From Pontiellaceae bacterium B12219 (GTDB taxonomy: Bacteria > Verrucomicrobiota > Kiritimatiellia > Kiritimatiellales > Pontiellaceae): a DNA stretch of 64,000 nt. Positions 8,217 through 17,367 of this stretch are shown here, in pieces. The position numbers and the translations under genes were made by a program. The notes beneath the pieces are model-generated. The model saw only the letters and a program-made list of their open reading frames with translations. It made no database searches and was not told the origin of the DNA. Position 1 is the first letter of the stretch. Each line of letters opens with the position of its first letter. The stretch is taken from positions 1 through 64,000 of the forward strand of contig JARNMJ010000015.1 of the NCBI GenBank assembly GCA_029432795.1, written 5' to 3'.

Positions 8217-11042
8217 ATGAAAAAATACATAGCCATTCTTATAGCAATTGGCTGCTCGGCATCGGTTGCTACCGCAAAACGTGTGACGTTCAAAAACCTG
8301 AGAGGAAGCATTGGAAATACGTTTAGTGTTCAGGTTGACGGAGCCGTTCTGACTGCGGCGAACTCAACCGTTACCCAGCTTGCCAACGAAGGCAATGTCG
8401 GAGTCTATTCCTTCTCCATCGTGAATTATGATTTGGATGGAGGTGGTGTCGCCAACGATGCAATGTCATGGAAGGTCAAGGTGGAGGGCTTCACCAATAC
8501 CTTCTGGAATCTGTCTGCTCCTTCGAATTCGTCTGTGACGTTGGGTGATGGAAACCAACAACTCTATCTGGGAGCAAACGAGTTTGGTATTGATCCCGCC
8601 GGTGCCAACGTCAAAACCCTGTCTCAGGGGGAATCCTTGAAATTTACCGTCACAGATCTGTCCCTGACATCGGATCTTGGTTCTGTCAGTTCGCAGGGAT
8701 TCGATGGCCTGTGGGCTACTGACGGAAGCAGTGTCATTTATGGAGAAGGCACGGGACTGCCCTCGGAAATACGCACTGCAAATGGCGGTTTAACTTTTGA
8801 TGTGTCGGGCGATACATTGCTGCTGACTCAGGTGGCGGCTTCTAACGAACGGTTTCGCGATCTCGATGGATACATTACGGTTACATCAGAAACAGCTCCT
8901 GTTCCGCCGTTTGTGAACCCGTTTGTCGATAGCGATGGCGACAGTTATAGCGATGCGGCGGAAATGGCATTCGGCACGGCAACCAATGATCCAGCATCCC
9001 TTCCGGATTTCACTCCGCCGGCCACCCCGCCGAATCTGGTGATTATTTATGCTGATGATATGGGGTTCAGTGATATATCGGCCTATGGAGACTACTGCGG
9101 GGTAACCAGCCCTGTGAATACGCCGCGGGTGGATGGACTGGTGGCGGAGGGCATGATGTTTACTCAGGCTCATTCCAGTAATGGGGTCTGTACGCCCAGT
9201 CGGTATGCGCTGTTGACCGGGAAGTATAACTGGCGGGAATTTGACGGCATCACCACACATTATGGCGGACAGGTCGGCGGGGATGAGTTGCCGAGAGCCT
9301 CCGATGTCACCATCGCCGAGTTTTTAAAGGAAGAGGGGTATGATACCGCGGCATTCGGGAAGTGGCACCTGGGGGGCGCTTTTTACACGACCAACGGAAC
9401 TCGCATTTTATATGGTGAAACGGACGTGGATCTGACGAACCCGGCCACCGTCGATTGGGGCCGTGCGGTTGATTTTCATGCCGTAGCAAATGGATTTGAT
9501 TCTTTCCGCGGTCTGGCGACTTCGATCAATTTTGCACCCTATGTCTATATGGAAGATGATCGTATGCAGATTTGGGATGCCTCATTGAACGGCGGGATCG
9601 GCGGCTACCGGGATGCCGTGCAAGGCGATGCCTTCCATTATTTCACGACCGAAGAACTCGACTCAACGGTAGTCGGCGCTCCCGGCTCCAGCAACGGACT
9701 GGGGGATCCGTCGTACAAACAGGTTGAAGTGGGGCCGCAAATGATTTCGCAAGTGGAAGCATATATGGCTGATCGTGCTCAGTCGCAGGATCCGGATCCG
9801 TTCTTTGCATATGTTTCACTTTATTCTCCTCACAAACCATGGGCGATCACTCCGGCGTTCACGAATGCGGGGAGCTATCATTATGCGAGCTTTTTAGCGG
9901 AAGTGGATGATCGGATCGGGCGGGTTCTGGATGCCATCGACAGCAACGGGTTCGGCAGCAATACCGTTGTCGTTTTTACCAGCGATAACGGGCCGGAAAA
10001 CTCCGCGATGATTGACAGCATCCAGAATGGGCGTGATTCCAACGGTCAGTTCCGCGGTAATAAGCGGGACGTCTGGGAAGGTGGAACGCGGGTTCCCTTT
10101 GTCGTGCGGTGGCCGGGGCAGGCCGCGCCGGGCGTGGCGAATGACGAGCTGATTTGGCAGGGCGACATCTTTGCCACGATAGCGGCTTTTATCGGCGCGG
10201 AGCTGCCGGCCGAGGTTGCCCCGGACGGCGAGTCGTTTTTGAATATTCTGCGCGGGCAGCAAAAGCCTCCGGTCCGCCGTCCATCCATCATTATCAGTTC
10301 CATGTACAGCAATCTGGGCCTTAAAACCATTGACGGTTGGAAGTTTATTGACGCCTCTGGCGGAGGAAATATCAACTCCTGGGATTCGAGCAATGTCAAG
10401 CTGAGCAGTTCCGTTGCCGAGGGGGTGAATCAGGGCGTTCCGAAGCAGCTGTTTAATCTCGCTCTCGATCTCGGCGAAAATACAAACCTTGTTGTTAACC
10501 TGACGGATGAAAATTCCATCCGGAGTAACCTGATTGCCGCGGTTGGAACAGATCTGCTTGGAGAGCTGGATACCTACCGGACCCAGACCACCGCTGCACG
10601 TTATCTGCGTATGGCGGACAACGATGCTGACGGATTACCGAATTATTTCGAAAATGCATACGGGCTGAATCCGGATTCACCGCTGGATGCGCTGGCGGAC
10701 AGCGATGGCGACGGGCTCAATAATCTGCAGGAATACGCATTGGGCAGTAATCCGGAAAATTCAGATAATACGGCATCTCCGGCTTTTGAGATAATTCATG
10801 ACAGTGGAACGAATTGGTTCGAACACATTTATCAACGGCGAACGGATGCGGTCGACCGGCACTTGAACTATCAGTTGGACGCATTGGACAATCTGCTGAC
10901 GAACACCTGGAGCGCGTCGGAAATTATTGAAACGGGAAGCGGTCCGCTGACGACCGGGTTTGAAGCCGTGACCAATCGGATTCCGGCAGATGATGAACAG
11001 AAATTCCTGCGGTTGAACATTTCGGTAGAGGAAGGCTTCTGA
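8217..11042 (+). CDS. Secreted multidomain S1-family sulfatase
   Basis: 941 aa, signal peptide ending near SVATA. The start follows a strong GAGGGGAAAG ribosome site. Residues 20-225 repeat the domain found at residues about 731-930 of the preceding protein. A short calcium-binding-like DSDGDSYSD segment follows, then a sulfatase domain from about residue 270 (NLVIIYADDMG) with CTPSR at Cys325, GKWHLGG and TSDNGPE. After the sulfatase come two further D-x-D-x-D-G calcium-type repeats (DNDADGLPNYFE, DSDGDGLNNLQE) and a C-terminal Ig-like module. All recognisable sulfatase active-site motifs are intact. The shared accessory domain and 92-base spacing suggest it works with the upstream glycosidase-like protein on one sulfated glycan. 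Confidence 0.9.
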   Translation: MKKYIAILIAIGCSASVATAKRVTFKNLRGSIGNTFSVQVDGAVLTAANSTVTQLANEGNVGVYSFSIVNYDLDGGGVANDAMSWKVKVEGFTNTFWNLSAPSNSSVTLGDGNQQLYLGANEFGIDPAGANVKTLSQGESLKFTVTDLSLTSDLGSVSSQGFDGLWATDGSSVIYGEGTGLPSEIRTANGGLTFDVSGDTLLLTQVAASNERFRDLDGYITVTSETAPVPPFVNPFVDSDGDSYSDAAEMAFGTATNDPASLPDFTPPATPPNLVIIYADDMGFSDISAYGDYCGVTSPVNTPRVDGLVAEGMMFTQAHSSNGVCTPSRYALLTGKYNWREFDGITTHYGGQVGGDELPRASDVTIAEFLKEEGYDTAAFGKWHLGGAFYTTNGTRILYGETDVDLTNPATVDWGRAVDFHAVANGFDSFRGLATSINFAPYVYMEDDRMQIWDASLNGGIGGYRDAVQGDAFHYFTTEELDSTVVGAPGSSNGLGDPSYKQVEVGPQMISQVEAYMADRAQSQDPDPFFAYVSLYSPHKPWAITPAFTNAGSYHYASFLAEVDDRIGRVLDAIDSNGFGSNTVVVFTSDNGPENSAMIDSIQNGRDSNGQFRGNKRDVWEGGTRVPFVVRWPGQAAPGVANDELIWQGDIFATIAAFIGAELPAEVAPDGESFLNILRGQQKPPVRRPSIIISSMYSNLGLKTIDGWKFIDASGGGNINSWDSSNVKLSSSVAEGVNQGVPKQLFNLALDLGENTNLVVNLTDENSIRSNLIAAVGTDLLGELDTYRTQTTAARYLRMADNDADGLPNYFENAYGLNPDSPLDALADSDGDGLNNLQEYALGSNPENSDNTASPAFEIIHDSGTNWFEHIYQRRTDAVDRHLNYQLDALDNLLTNTWSASEIIETGSGPLTTGFEAVTNRIPADDEQKFLRLNISVEEGF

Positions 11043-11113
11043 ATAATGTGCCGGTTCGGCAAATCGTTTCCGGCAATGAAAGGGATGCCGGACGGCCTTC
11101 TGTTTAAAGGGGC

Positions 11114-11476
11114 CTAATCGGAGAGTTTATGGGCTTCCATAAATTCTTCTTCGTGCCAGCGGGTGGCGATGCGCTGTTGAGCAAGGAAAACATCAAACAG
11201 ACTGACAAGATAGGCGATGAACGCAATCAACAGCGGTTCAATAAAAGCCGTCAGCGGAAAGGGCGTGGGCTCATAGAGCAGATCGGAACTGAAGGCCATT
11301 GAATAGAGCTCAATTATATTCCGGATGGCTAAAATGAGGATCCAGATAAAACCGATCATGAAAGTCGTGGTGAACAGAATGCCCGCAAGCCATCGCTTTT
11401 GCACAAATTGTCCAAGCCCTGGAAAACCGAAGGCGGAGAGATAGATGGGCATTCGCGATGACGACGATTTCTTCAT
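11114..11476 (-). CDS. Small membrane protein of unknown function
   Basis: 120 aa. Two clear hydrophobic segments (about residues 30-55, LAGILFTTTFMIGFIWILILA, quoted in part, and 75-98) and a glycine-rich FGFPGLGQF entry resemble TM2-like or small inner-membrane proteins; an acidic tail follows. No enzyme motif is visible. It starts 4 bases after the stop of the small lysine-rich gene upstream, so the two are one transcription unit, convergent with the sulfatase gene. I do not recognise a specific function. Confidence 0.7.
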   Translation of the reverse strand: MKKSSSSRMPIYLSAFGFPGLGQFVQKRWLAGILFTTTFMIGFIWILILAIRNIIELYSMAFSSDLLYEPTPFPLTAFIEPLLIAFIAYLVSLFDVFLAQQRIATRWHEEEFMEAHKLSD

Positions 11477-11480
11477 GGCA

Positions 11481-11615
11481 CTATTCGGGCTGCTTCGGTG
11501 TTTCCTGTTCTGAGGAATCGGTGCCGCCCTGTTTACGCAGGCGTTTTGCTTCTTTCTTCTTTTTCTTTGCGATCTCTTTCTGACGTTTCTCGTATGAATA
11601 GTTCGGTTTAGCCAT
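11481..11615 (-). CDS. Small lysine-rich cytosolic protein
   Basis: 44 aa, MAKPNYSYEKRQKEIAKKKK and onward: a short, highly charged Lys/Arg helix with a Gln/Glu/Pro tail. The frame is open a further 24 codons upstream, but the ATG at 11615 has an AGGAG ribosome site 6 bases away, so the short form is chosen. Small proteins with this opening occur in many Gram-negatives without a known role; nucleic-acid or ribosome association would fit the charge but is only a guess. First gene of a two-gene unit with the membrane protein downstream. Confidence 0.65.
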   Translation of the reverse strand: MAKPNYSYEKRQKEIAKKKKKEAKRLRKQGGTDSSEQETPKQPE

Positions 11616-11767
11616 TATTGCTCCTGTAGAATGAATTCTGTTTATAGCGCATTCCGACGGAAACTCTGACTCCGAAACTGCATTCAATTTTGTCGGGAGG
11701 CAGATAAAGGAGCATCAAAGCCGATGGTATCTGTTTAAAACACGCTCGTTGAAGACGCTGTCTGCGG

Positions 11768-13096
11768 TTACAGGATCAGTTTTTGAATGGCGGCCATGTA
11801 TTCCAGAACGGCAGGTTGCGGGTCGATCCGGTTGGCACGTTCAAGCGTGGCAATGGCCTCCTCATATAAACCGAGCTCAACCTGCACCTGACCGAGCTGA
11901 AGAAGAGCCTTGAATCTGGTCTCTGGAACGAGGGCGGCCTGTTCCAGAATCAGGGCGGCTTCGGGAAGCTGTTTTTTGGTGCGGTAGGCTTTGGCCAGCA
12001 TCAGGAGCGCTTCAGTATCCAATGGGTCTGTCTTCGTCAGTTCTTCCAACGTCTGGATGGCGGCTTCGGTCTGACCCTGTTCGAGCGAAAGAAAGGCCTG
12101 TGCCCGGACCAGATTCCGGGAACGGTTGGTCGATGCTGATTGAAGGGCATCAATCAGCAGTTGTGCTTCATCCCAATATTCCCCGGAGAGCAAGGGGTCA
12201 ACCGCACGCGAAATGAGTTCGATATCAGCGGAGTTGCTGATCGCGGCGAGATAGCAATCGGTTGCGAGTCCGGGCAGTCCGGATTGGAGATAAAGATGCC
12301 CCAGAGCGAGGAGCGATTCCGCTGAAAGCCGGCTGCTGCGCCGGACATATTCCAAATCGACGATAGCCTGCTCGTATTCGCCCAGCATCGTCCAGGCATC
12401 GGCCCGGGCCTGCCAGAGCGAAGCATTTTCCGGGGCTTCCTGAATTAATTCATTCAGAGCATTTATGGCGGGGCGGGCCTGCTCAAGGGCCAGCAATGCA
12501 AACGCTTCGCCCTGTTTCCACTGGATTTCCTGCGGGGCGGTGAGCCGAGCCTGCCGGTAGGCCTGCAGCGCAGAGCTGTGCCGTCCGGCTTCGGTATGGC
12601 ACCAGCCCAATAATCCATAGGTTAAGCCATCGTTTGCTCCCAGTTCAATACTGCGCGCCAGCAGCGGAAAGGCTTCTGTGGCGCGGTCTTCCTGAACCAG
12701 CACAAAAGCCAGATTCCGATAGGCATCGCGATAGGTCGGTAAAAGTGAAATGGCCTGCTGATAATGGGGGATGGCTTCGGAATTCCGGGCTTCTTCCACC
12801 AGAAAGTTTGCGAGCGTAAACTGCAGTGCAGGACTGTTTTTAAGCCAGATACTTTCCTGCAGTTTAATCACGGCACCCTCGCGATTCTGATCCTTCATTT
12901 TTTCGGAAACCGATTGAAGCACTTTTTGGGCTTCGGGACTGATCCGCGGTTCAATGGAGGCATCAATGCCATAGCTGGCGGTGAAGGCCTTCTGGAAATG
13001 GGCGGTTTTCCAATGATTGGAAACCGGCCATTTATTTTGCGCACACACCTGAAGGGCAAGGAGTGAAAGGCTGAATATTTGTTTTAGATAGGGCAT
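11768..13096 (-). CDS. Exported TPR protein of the TonB2-type operon
   Basis: 442 aa with a signal peptide ending near LALQVCA, followed by about ten tetratricopeptide repeats (A..A...Y..A....P pattern) from residue 50 to the end, so it is a periplasmic scaffold. It is the last gene of the DUF3450-TtpC-ExbB-ExbD-TonB-TPR operon. In Vibrio TonB2 clusters a TPR protein occupies the same position and is needed for function. Here it probably bridges TonB and outer-membrane receptors. An exact TTCCARNNNYTGGAA palindrome lies within its signal-proximal codons (13008-13022). Confidence 0.85.
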   Translation of the reverse strand: MPYLKQIFSLSLLALQVCAQNKWPVSNHWKTAHFQKAFTASYGIDASIEPRISPEAQKVLQSVSEKMKDQNREGAVIKLQESIWLKNSPALQFTLANFLVEEARNSEAIPHYQQAISLLPTYRDAYRNLAFVLVQEDRATEAFPLLARSIELGANDGLTYGLLGWCHTEAGRHSSALQAYRQARLTAPQEIQWKQGEAFALLALEQARPAINALNELIQEAPENASLWQARADAWTMLGEYEQAIVDLEYVRRSSRLSAESLLALGHLYLQSGLPGLATDCYLAAISNSADIELISRAVDPLLSGEYWDEAQLLIDALQSASTNRSRNLVRAQAFLSLEQGQTEAAIQTLEELTKTDPLDTEALLMLAKAYRTKKQLPEAALILEQAALVPETRFKALLQLGQVQVELGLYEEAIATLERANRIDPQPAVLEYMAAIQKLIL

Positions 13097-13109
13097 CGGG
13101 GAATTATCC

Positions 13110-13811
13110 TTAGCGGGTAAGCTTTAGCGGCCAGTGATAGGTTGCGGTGACCGGACGTCCATCTTTTTGGGGCGAAGTGAAACGCGCCCGTTCAGCAAAG
13201 CGCCGGGCCATGCGTTCGAGGTCGGGGTGAGAACATTCTTTAAGGGTTAGAATATGCACGCGCCCTTGCGGATTGATAGAGACTTCCATGACGACCATAC
13301 CCGATAGAATGCCCTGCCGGGCGAGCGAAGCGGGGTAGGCCACCGTGGGGCGATTGATCAGCATCGGCATGGCATCGAGTTCGTTCACATCGTAGGATGT
13401 TTTTACGGGCGGGGCGGAAAGGTTGAGCGCCGGTGCATCGGTGCGGACCGGGATTTTAAAATCAAGTTCCAGACGTTGGAAGTCGGGTTTGAGCATTGGC
13501 TGGATTCGGGCGTTCAATGGCGGTGCTGTCTTGGGTGCATCAAAGCTCAGTTCCGGAAGTTCCGGTGCTTTCGGGGGCGGCGGTTCTGCCGGCGGTGCCG
13601 TTGAACGGGCCGGAAGCTGAACGGGAGCCAGATGTTCGACAGAGCGAAAGGTATGCATGGGAACCCGATCGTTTTCTTTCCACCGCAGCCAGCCGAGAAA
13701 GAGCAACAGCAGGGCAGTTAGTGCGAGTGCTCCCAAAACCTGAAAGCTAAAGGCGGTGATGCGGCTCGGAGAAACCGGGCTGTGAAATTCGGATGGTTGG
13801 AAACGCGCCAT
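13110..13811 (-). CDS. tonB: TonB-family energy transducer
   Basis: 233 aa. One membrane anchor (about residues 20-42), a proline-rich periplasmic spacer (PPAEPPPPKAPELPE) and a TonB C-terminal domain (about residues 155-233: YPASLARQGILSGMVVMEV, then FTSPQKDGRPVTATYHWPL). It transmits the proton-motive force harvested by ExbB/ExbD to TonB-dependent outer-membrane receptors, plausibly the heme receptor at 22.6 kb. The start lies 2 bases after the exbD stop; the upstream gene order supports the assignment. Confidence 0.92.
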   Translation of the reverse strand: MARFQPSEFHSPVSPSRITAFSFQVLGALALTALLLLFLGWLRWKENDRVPMHTFRSVEHLAPVQLPARSTAPPAEPPPPKAPELPELSFDAPKTAPPLNARIQPMLKPDFQRLELDFKIPVRTDAPALNLSAPPVKTSYDVNELDAMPMLINRPTVAYPASLARQGILSGMVVMEVSINPQGRVHILTLKECSHPDLERMARRFAERARFTSPQKDGRPVTATYHWPLKLTR

Positions 13812-13813
13812 AT

Positions 13814-14227
13814 TTAATTTTCCACCGTTGAAACAAAAACCTTTCGGGCTCCGGCACTGCGTGCTTCATCCAGCACGGCGATGGTCCGATCCGTCGGAGT
13901 GCGGCGATCGGCCTGAATGATCACCGGCATGGTGTCGTTTTGCAGCAGGCGGTGAACCACCGCGCGAACTCCGCCAAGACCAATTTCGCGCTGGTTGTGA
14001 AAAATGGCCCCCTGCGGGTTGATTCCAATGAGAATGCTGTTGCGCTCAATATCCTGCTGAGTGGCGGCCCGCGGTTTATCAATCTCCAATCCGGTTTCAT
14101 CCACAAAGACGGTAGTGACAATGAAAAAGATGAGCAGGATGAAAACAATATCAATCAGCGGGGAGATATTAATGTCTCCGTCTGCACAGGAACGACGTTC
14201 GTGAAAGCGTGGAAATTTTCGGGCCAT
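13814..14227 (-). CDS. exbD: ExbD-type biopolymer transport protein
   Basis: 137 aa. The N-terminus DINISPLIDIVFILLIFFIV contains the single transmembrane helix with the essential Asp of the ExbD/TolR family, followed by a periplasmic domain (ADRRTPTDRTIAVLDEARSAG). With the two ExbB-like proteins encoded upstream it forms the proton channel that powers TonB. Spaced 5 bases from exbB. Confidence 0.95.
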   Translation of the reverse strand: MARKFPRFHERRSCADGDINISPLIDIVFILLIFFIVTTVFVDETGLEIDKPRAATQQDIERNSILIGINPQGAIFHNQREIGLGGVRAVVHRLLQNDTMPVIIQADRRTPTDRTIAVLDEARSAGARKVFVSTVEN

Positions 14228-14232
14228 GGCGA

Positions 14233-14805
14233 TTAGTCTTTCAGTTGTTTAATGGAGGCTTCAACCCGAAGGAAGCCCATCCGGAGTTGTTCGAACCGAT
14301 AGCGCATCAGCGAACAGGCCAGCAGCGATGCGATCCCGATCACGAGTCCGGCCTGTGTGGTGATCAACGCTTCGGAAACACCTTGCGAAACCGCATCGAC
14401 GGCAACGGCATTGGCCGACCCAATCCCGGAGAAGGTGGTCAGCATGCCGGATACGGTCCCGAGCAGACCCATCAGAGGCGCGGCCCCGATCAGTACAAAG
14501 GTAAACGAAAAACGCCGGTCGAGATTGGAAAAGAGGAGGTGATCGATCTGGTGAAAAGGATCGTCGGGATATTTTTCCGTCAGCGCATTATGCAGTTTAT
14601 GCAGCAGCTGCGGCGGTATATCACGACGGGTGAGGATGTATTTCCAATGGCGCTGCGAAAGAATCGGCGCGCAGGGCAATCGCAGCGCCTGCGAAATAGA
14701 CAGCAGCGAAAATGCAATGCCGAAAGCCAGCAGGGTCAACGCCCAGAAACCGATGCCGCCTTCGATGGCCAGGCGATGCAGTTCATGAATAAGCTCATGC
14801 ATCAT
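14233..14805 (-). CDS. exbB: ExbB/TolQ-type proton channel subunit
   Basis: 190 aa, MotA/TolQ/ExbB family. Three hydrophobic helices are visible, the last two bearing the conserved APLMGLLGTVSGMLTTF and SEALITTQAGLVIGIASLLA motifs that line the proton path. The ATG overlaps the stop of the long TtpC-like gene by 4 bases. As the short partner of that protein it corresponds to ExbB2 of the Vibrio TonB2 system. Confidence 0.94.
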   Translation of the reverse strand: MMHELIHELHRLAIEGGIGFWALTLLAFGIAFSLLSISQALRLPCAPILSQRHWKYILTRRDIPPQLLHKLHNALTEKYPDDPFHQIDHLLFSNLDRRFSFTFVLIGAAPLMGLLGTVSGMLTTFSGIGSANAVAVDAVSQGVSEALITTQAGLVIGIASLLACSLMRYRFEQLRMGFLRVEASIKQLKD

Positions 14806-16121
14806 GACTGTATCTCCTTTTTCGGGAGTCCGTTTACAAAGGCGAGGCTGGCCAGTTCCATCGAGGAGCGGATTGCCTGCACCCGGCGTGAAAGCAGGGC
14901 ATGGAGAATGAGTGAAGGAATGGCCACCACCAGCCCCATTTCGGTGGTGACGAGGGCTTCCGAAATGCCGGAGGCCAGCGATTTTGCATCGCCGGTTCCG
15001 AACACATTGATGAGGCGGAAGGTGTAGATCATACCGGTAACCGTGCCAAGCAATCCCAGAAGTGGAGCGGTGGCGGATGCGATGGCAATAAAGGACAGGC
15101 CGCGTTGCAACGGCGGTTCGGCTTCAAGAAATTTTTCATAGAGGGCCTCTTCCACTTCAGCGGCGGGACGATTACTCATTTCAATGCCGCGCTGCAGAAT
15201 TGCTTTGGCCGGATGCCGAATGGATTCCAACGCGGTTTCGGCCTCCAGCCGGTTTTGCTTTTTAACGGCGTCCAATACGGTGCGCATGGTGCCGGGCCGC
15301 AGATCGCGGATACGTGAAAGCTGCATCCATTTTCCAACGGCTGCCAGTGTGGCAATGAGTGCGAGTGCGAGAATCGGATAGACCCAGAATCCACCTTTCT
15401 GCACATGTTCAATCAGCGACCCCCTGGCCTGATCAAGTGCAATGGCGGAGCCGAGTGTGGGATCAAAGCGAGGTGCGGCCGATTGCCGGTCGAGTAGGCG
15501 TTTCAGCGCGTGCAGATCGTCTGTCCCCGCCACGAGTTCAGGCATAAGGTTGCGGTTTTCAATAATCAGTCCGCCCTGTTTCCAATCCTTGGAAAGAAAC
15601 CATTGCACGGGGCCGGTACACAGAAATTGACCTTCAATAAGCGTGCCGCCTGCATCCAATGCTTCGCCGGGAAGGGAATGAATGCCGAATCCGTTTTCGA
15701 GATAACGCATGCTCTCCTCCAGAAATTCAAGCCGCGCCGGAAGCGATTGATCGGCAGCCAGTAAAAGCGGGCGGAGGGGGCCGGCTTCGGCGACAGGGAG
15801 AAGCACTTCGAATTGTTTACGATAATCGAACATCAAACTGTCGATTGTCTTCAGTTCCGTTTCCAGCTGTTGGATCTGCTCCTCCAGCTTTTCATTTTCG
15901 GTCTGATATTCCGCCCGGTCTAAACGCTGCAGCTGAACGGCCTGACGTTTTACGGAAAGCTCGGATGCAATCCGGCTGGTTTCGCGGGAAAGGGCGGGCT
16001 TTTCAGCGGCAATGCGCTCGCGTTGCGCGGCGAGTTCCTGCAGCGCCGCTTTTAAATCGCGATCGATGGTCTGGGCCTGTACGCAGGTTAATAGAGAAAA
16101 AAGGAGAAGGAAATGTTTCAT
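14802..16121 (-). CDS. TtpC-like long MotA/TolQ/ExbB protein with periplasmic coiled coil
   Basis: 439 aa. A signal peptide (ends near CVQAQ) is followed by a long alpha-helical coiled coil (about residues 20-110) and a periplasmic domain. The C-terminal half (from about residue 240) is a MotA/TolQ/ExbB channel domain with LLGLLGTVTGMIYTF and SEALVTTEMGLVVAIPSLI. This layout matches TtpC, the extra component of the Vibrio TonB2 complex. Start and upstream stop overlap as TAATG. Two TTCCARNNNYTGGAA-type elements lie within it (15580 exact; about 15855 with one mismatch). Confidence 0.88.
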   Translation of the reverse strand: MKHFLLLFSLLTCVQAQTIDRDLKAALQELAAQRERIAAEKPALSRETSRIASELSVKRQAVQLQRLDRAEYQTENEKLEEQIQQLETELKTIDSLMFDYRKQFEVLLPVAEAGPLRPLLLAADQSLPARLEFLEESMRYLENGFGIHSLPGEALDAGGTLIEGQFLCTGPVQWFLSKDWKQGGLIIENRNLMPELVAGTDDLHALKRLLDRQSAAPRFDPTLGSAIALDQARGSLIEHVQKGGFWVYPILALALIATLAAVGKWMQLSRIRDLRPGTMRTVLDAVKKQNRLEAETALESIRHPAKAILQRGIEMSNRPAAEVEEALYEKFLEAEPPLQRGLSFIAIASATAPLLGLLGTVTGMIYTFRLINVFGTGDAKSLASGISEALVTTEMGLVVAIPSLILHALLSRRVQAIRSSMELASLAFVNGLPKKEIQS

Positions 16122-16885
16122 TATTCAGCGTCCAAAGGGTGGAGGGTGAGCGCGGCAAAATCGGGAGCAACCTGTTTTTCTGCAATTTGAAGGGCGGCAC
16201 GTATGGCGGGAGCACTGGAGGGGTCGGGAATCCAGTTCCAACCCTTGGAAGCGGGAAAGGCATAACCGGCATGCGTTCCGTTTCGGTTCAGATACCAGGC
16301 CTGCGATAATCCCAGATAAAGCACATCAACCTCAACGCGTTGATTCTCCAATTCCAGTATATGCTGATCGAGCGTGATGGTCTGATTAAATTCGCCGATT
16401 TCAGTGAGCAGCAGGAGGAGTTCCCGGTAGCGGTCCGACAGGGGGATTTCCGTGTTGCGCTGTTCGAGCCGGGCGATTTCTGCAGCCCGTTTTTTCTGCA
16501 GAGGCGGGGGGAGCCGATTGAGCAGGGGCCGCAGTTGTTTTTCCAGCGTTGCGATGGCGAGCCGGAGTTCCTCTTGTTGTGCTTTGAGCATCGTGAAGCT
16601 GCGGTTCAGTTGTTCGTGTTTTTCAGTTTGAAGCGTGCGGGCCGATTCGGAGCGGGCGAGCAATTCATCCAGTTTGCCGATCTCCTGTAAGCGGATGGAA
16701 TTGAGGTCGGAAAGGCGCATTTTTTCAGTCTGCCATTCCGCGGATTCTGCACTGATTATTTTTTTGATCTGCACCCATTCATACAGTTTTTCGCGGGCTT
16801 CTTCGGGCGGGACCGACGGGCTGGAAAAGGAGGGTCCTGCACAGAGAAACAGGAGGGCAGTGGTTGAATTTTTTTTTTTTGTCAT
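16121..16885 (-). CDS. DUF3450 periplasmic coiled-coil protein
   Basis: 254 aa from the ATG at 16885, which gives a normal signal peptide (MTKKKNSTTALLFLCAGPSF). The frame is open to 16972, but upstream starts would put a charged segment before the signal. A helical coiled coil covers residues 30-150 and a conserved C-terminal segment ends ...ALTLHPLDA. DUF3450 proteins head TonB2-type operons in Gammaproteobacteria, as here. Codons 2-6 include a run of 12 A bases, which could slip. Transcribed divergently from the AraC regulator. Confidence 0.82.
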   Translation of the reverse strand: MTKKKNSTTALLFLCAGPSFSSPSVPPEEAREKLYEWVQIKKIISAESAEWQTEKMRLSDLNSIRLQEIGKLDELLARSESARTLQTEKHEQLNRSFTMLKAQQEELRLAIATLEKQLRPLLNRLPPPLQKKRAAEIARLEQRNTEIPLSDRYRELLLLLTEIGEFNQTITLDQHILELENQRVEVDVLYLGLSQAWYLNRNGTHAGYAFPASKGWNWIPDPSSAPAIRAALQIAEKQVAPDFAALTLHPLDAE

Positions 16886-17367
16886 GAATGTCGAAGCTTC
16901 ATAAAGACAGCGCATTATTGCGCGGCTTGGTTTGCAATTTCCGTTTACTCGCAAAACCGGAATGAATTGCATGGCAATGGGATATGAGGCTTCAGGCTCG
17001 TCCTGACAGCTGGGTTTTCAGGCCTTCCAATGGTTGGAAAACCGGCGGAAATATTGCGAAGGAGGGGGATTAAATCAAATGAAAAAATCGGCTTATTTAG
17101 ATTCGGTCTCAAATTTAGGCTTTACAAACTTTTTGAGGTTTGTAGGTTTTGCGGCAGTAAAAGTTCATTGCGCCTAACTTTTCCGGAAGGTTGGAAAAGA
17201 GGCCGTTGAGCAGGTCCTATCAGGGTGGTCCTGAAGGTGTTCTGGTTTATAGACCGTTGCAGCGGGTTTCGCGAGGAAACAGCACAACGGAGACCGCGTC
17301 GCCGGGCCATGAAATGATGGGATCATTCCGTTCCTTCCTGTTCCGGTGATACACCTGAGTATAAAAA
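16886..17367. promoter_or_regulatory. Divergent intergenic region between TonB2 operon and AraC-type regulator
   Basis: About 480 bases with no credible gene. It must hold the promoters of both the minus-strand TonB operon and the plus-strand araC-flavodoxin unit. Visible elements are an exact TTCCARNNNYTGGAA palindrome (17025-17039), a related TTTTCC...TTGGAAAAG element at 17178-17195, and a small ACAAAC/GTTTGT hairpin near 17122-17142. I could not identify a convincing Fur box or a clear -35/-10 pair. Confidence 0.5.
17025..17039. repeat. TTCCARNNNYTGGAA palindrome, intergenic copy
   Basis: Sequence TTCCAATGGTTGGAA. One of at least 15 exact copies. The others start at 13008, 13467, 15580, 16236, 19505, 40220, 40237, 40324, 45187, 50347, 56643, 56948, 59811 and 63598. 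Spacer letters 1 and 5 are complementary purine/pyrimidine classes in all of them. Confidence 0.85.

Noticed and set aside
17025-17039. TTCCARNNNYTGGAA copies as transcription terminators
   Set aside because: No T-tract follows them, the stem is only 6 pairs, and most copies are inside genes.
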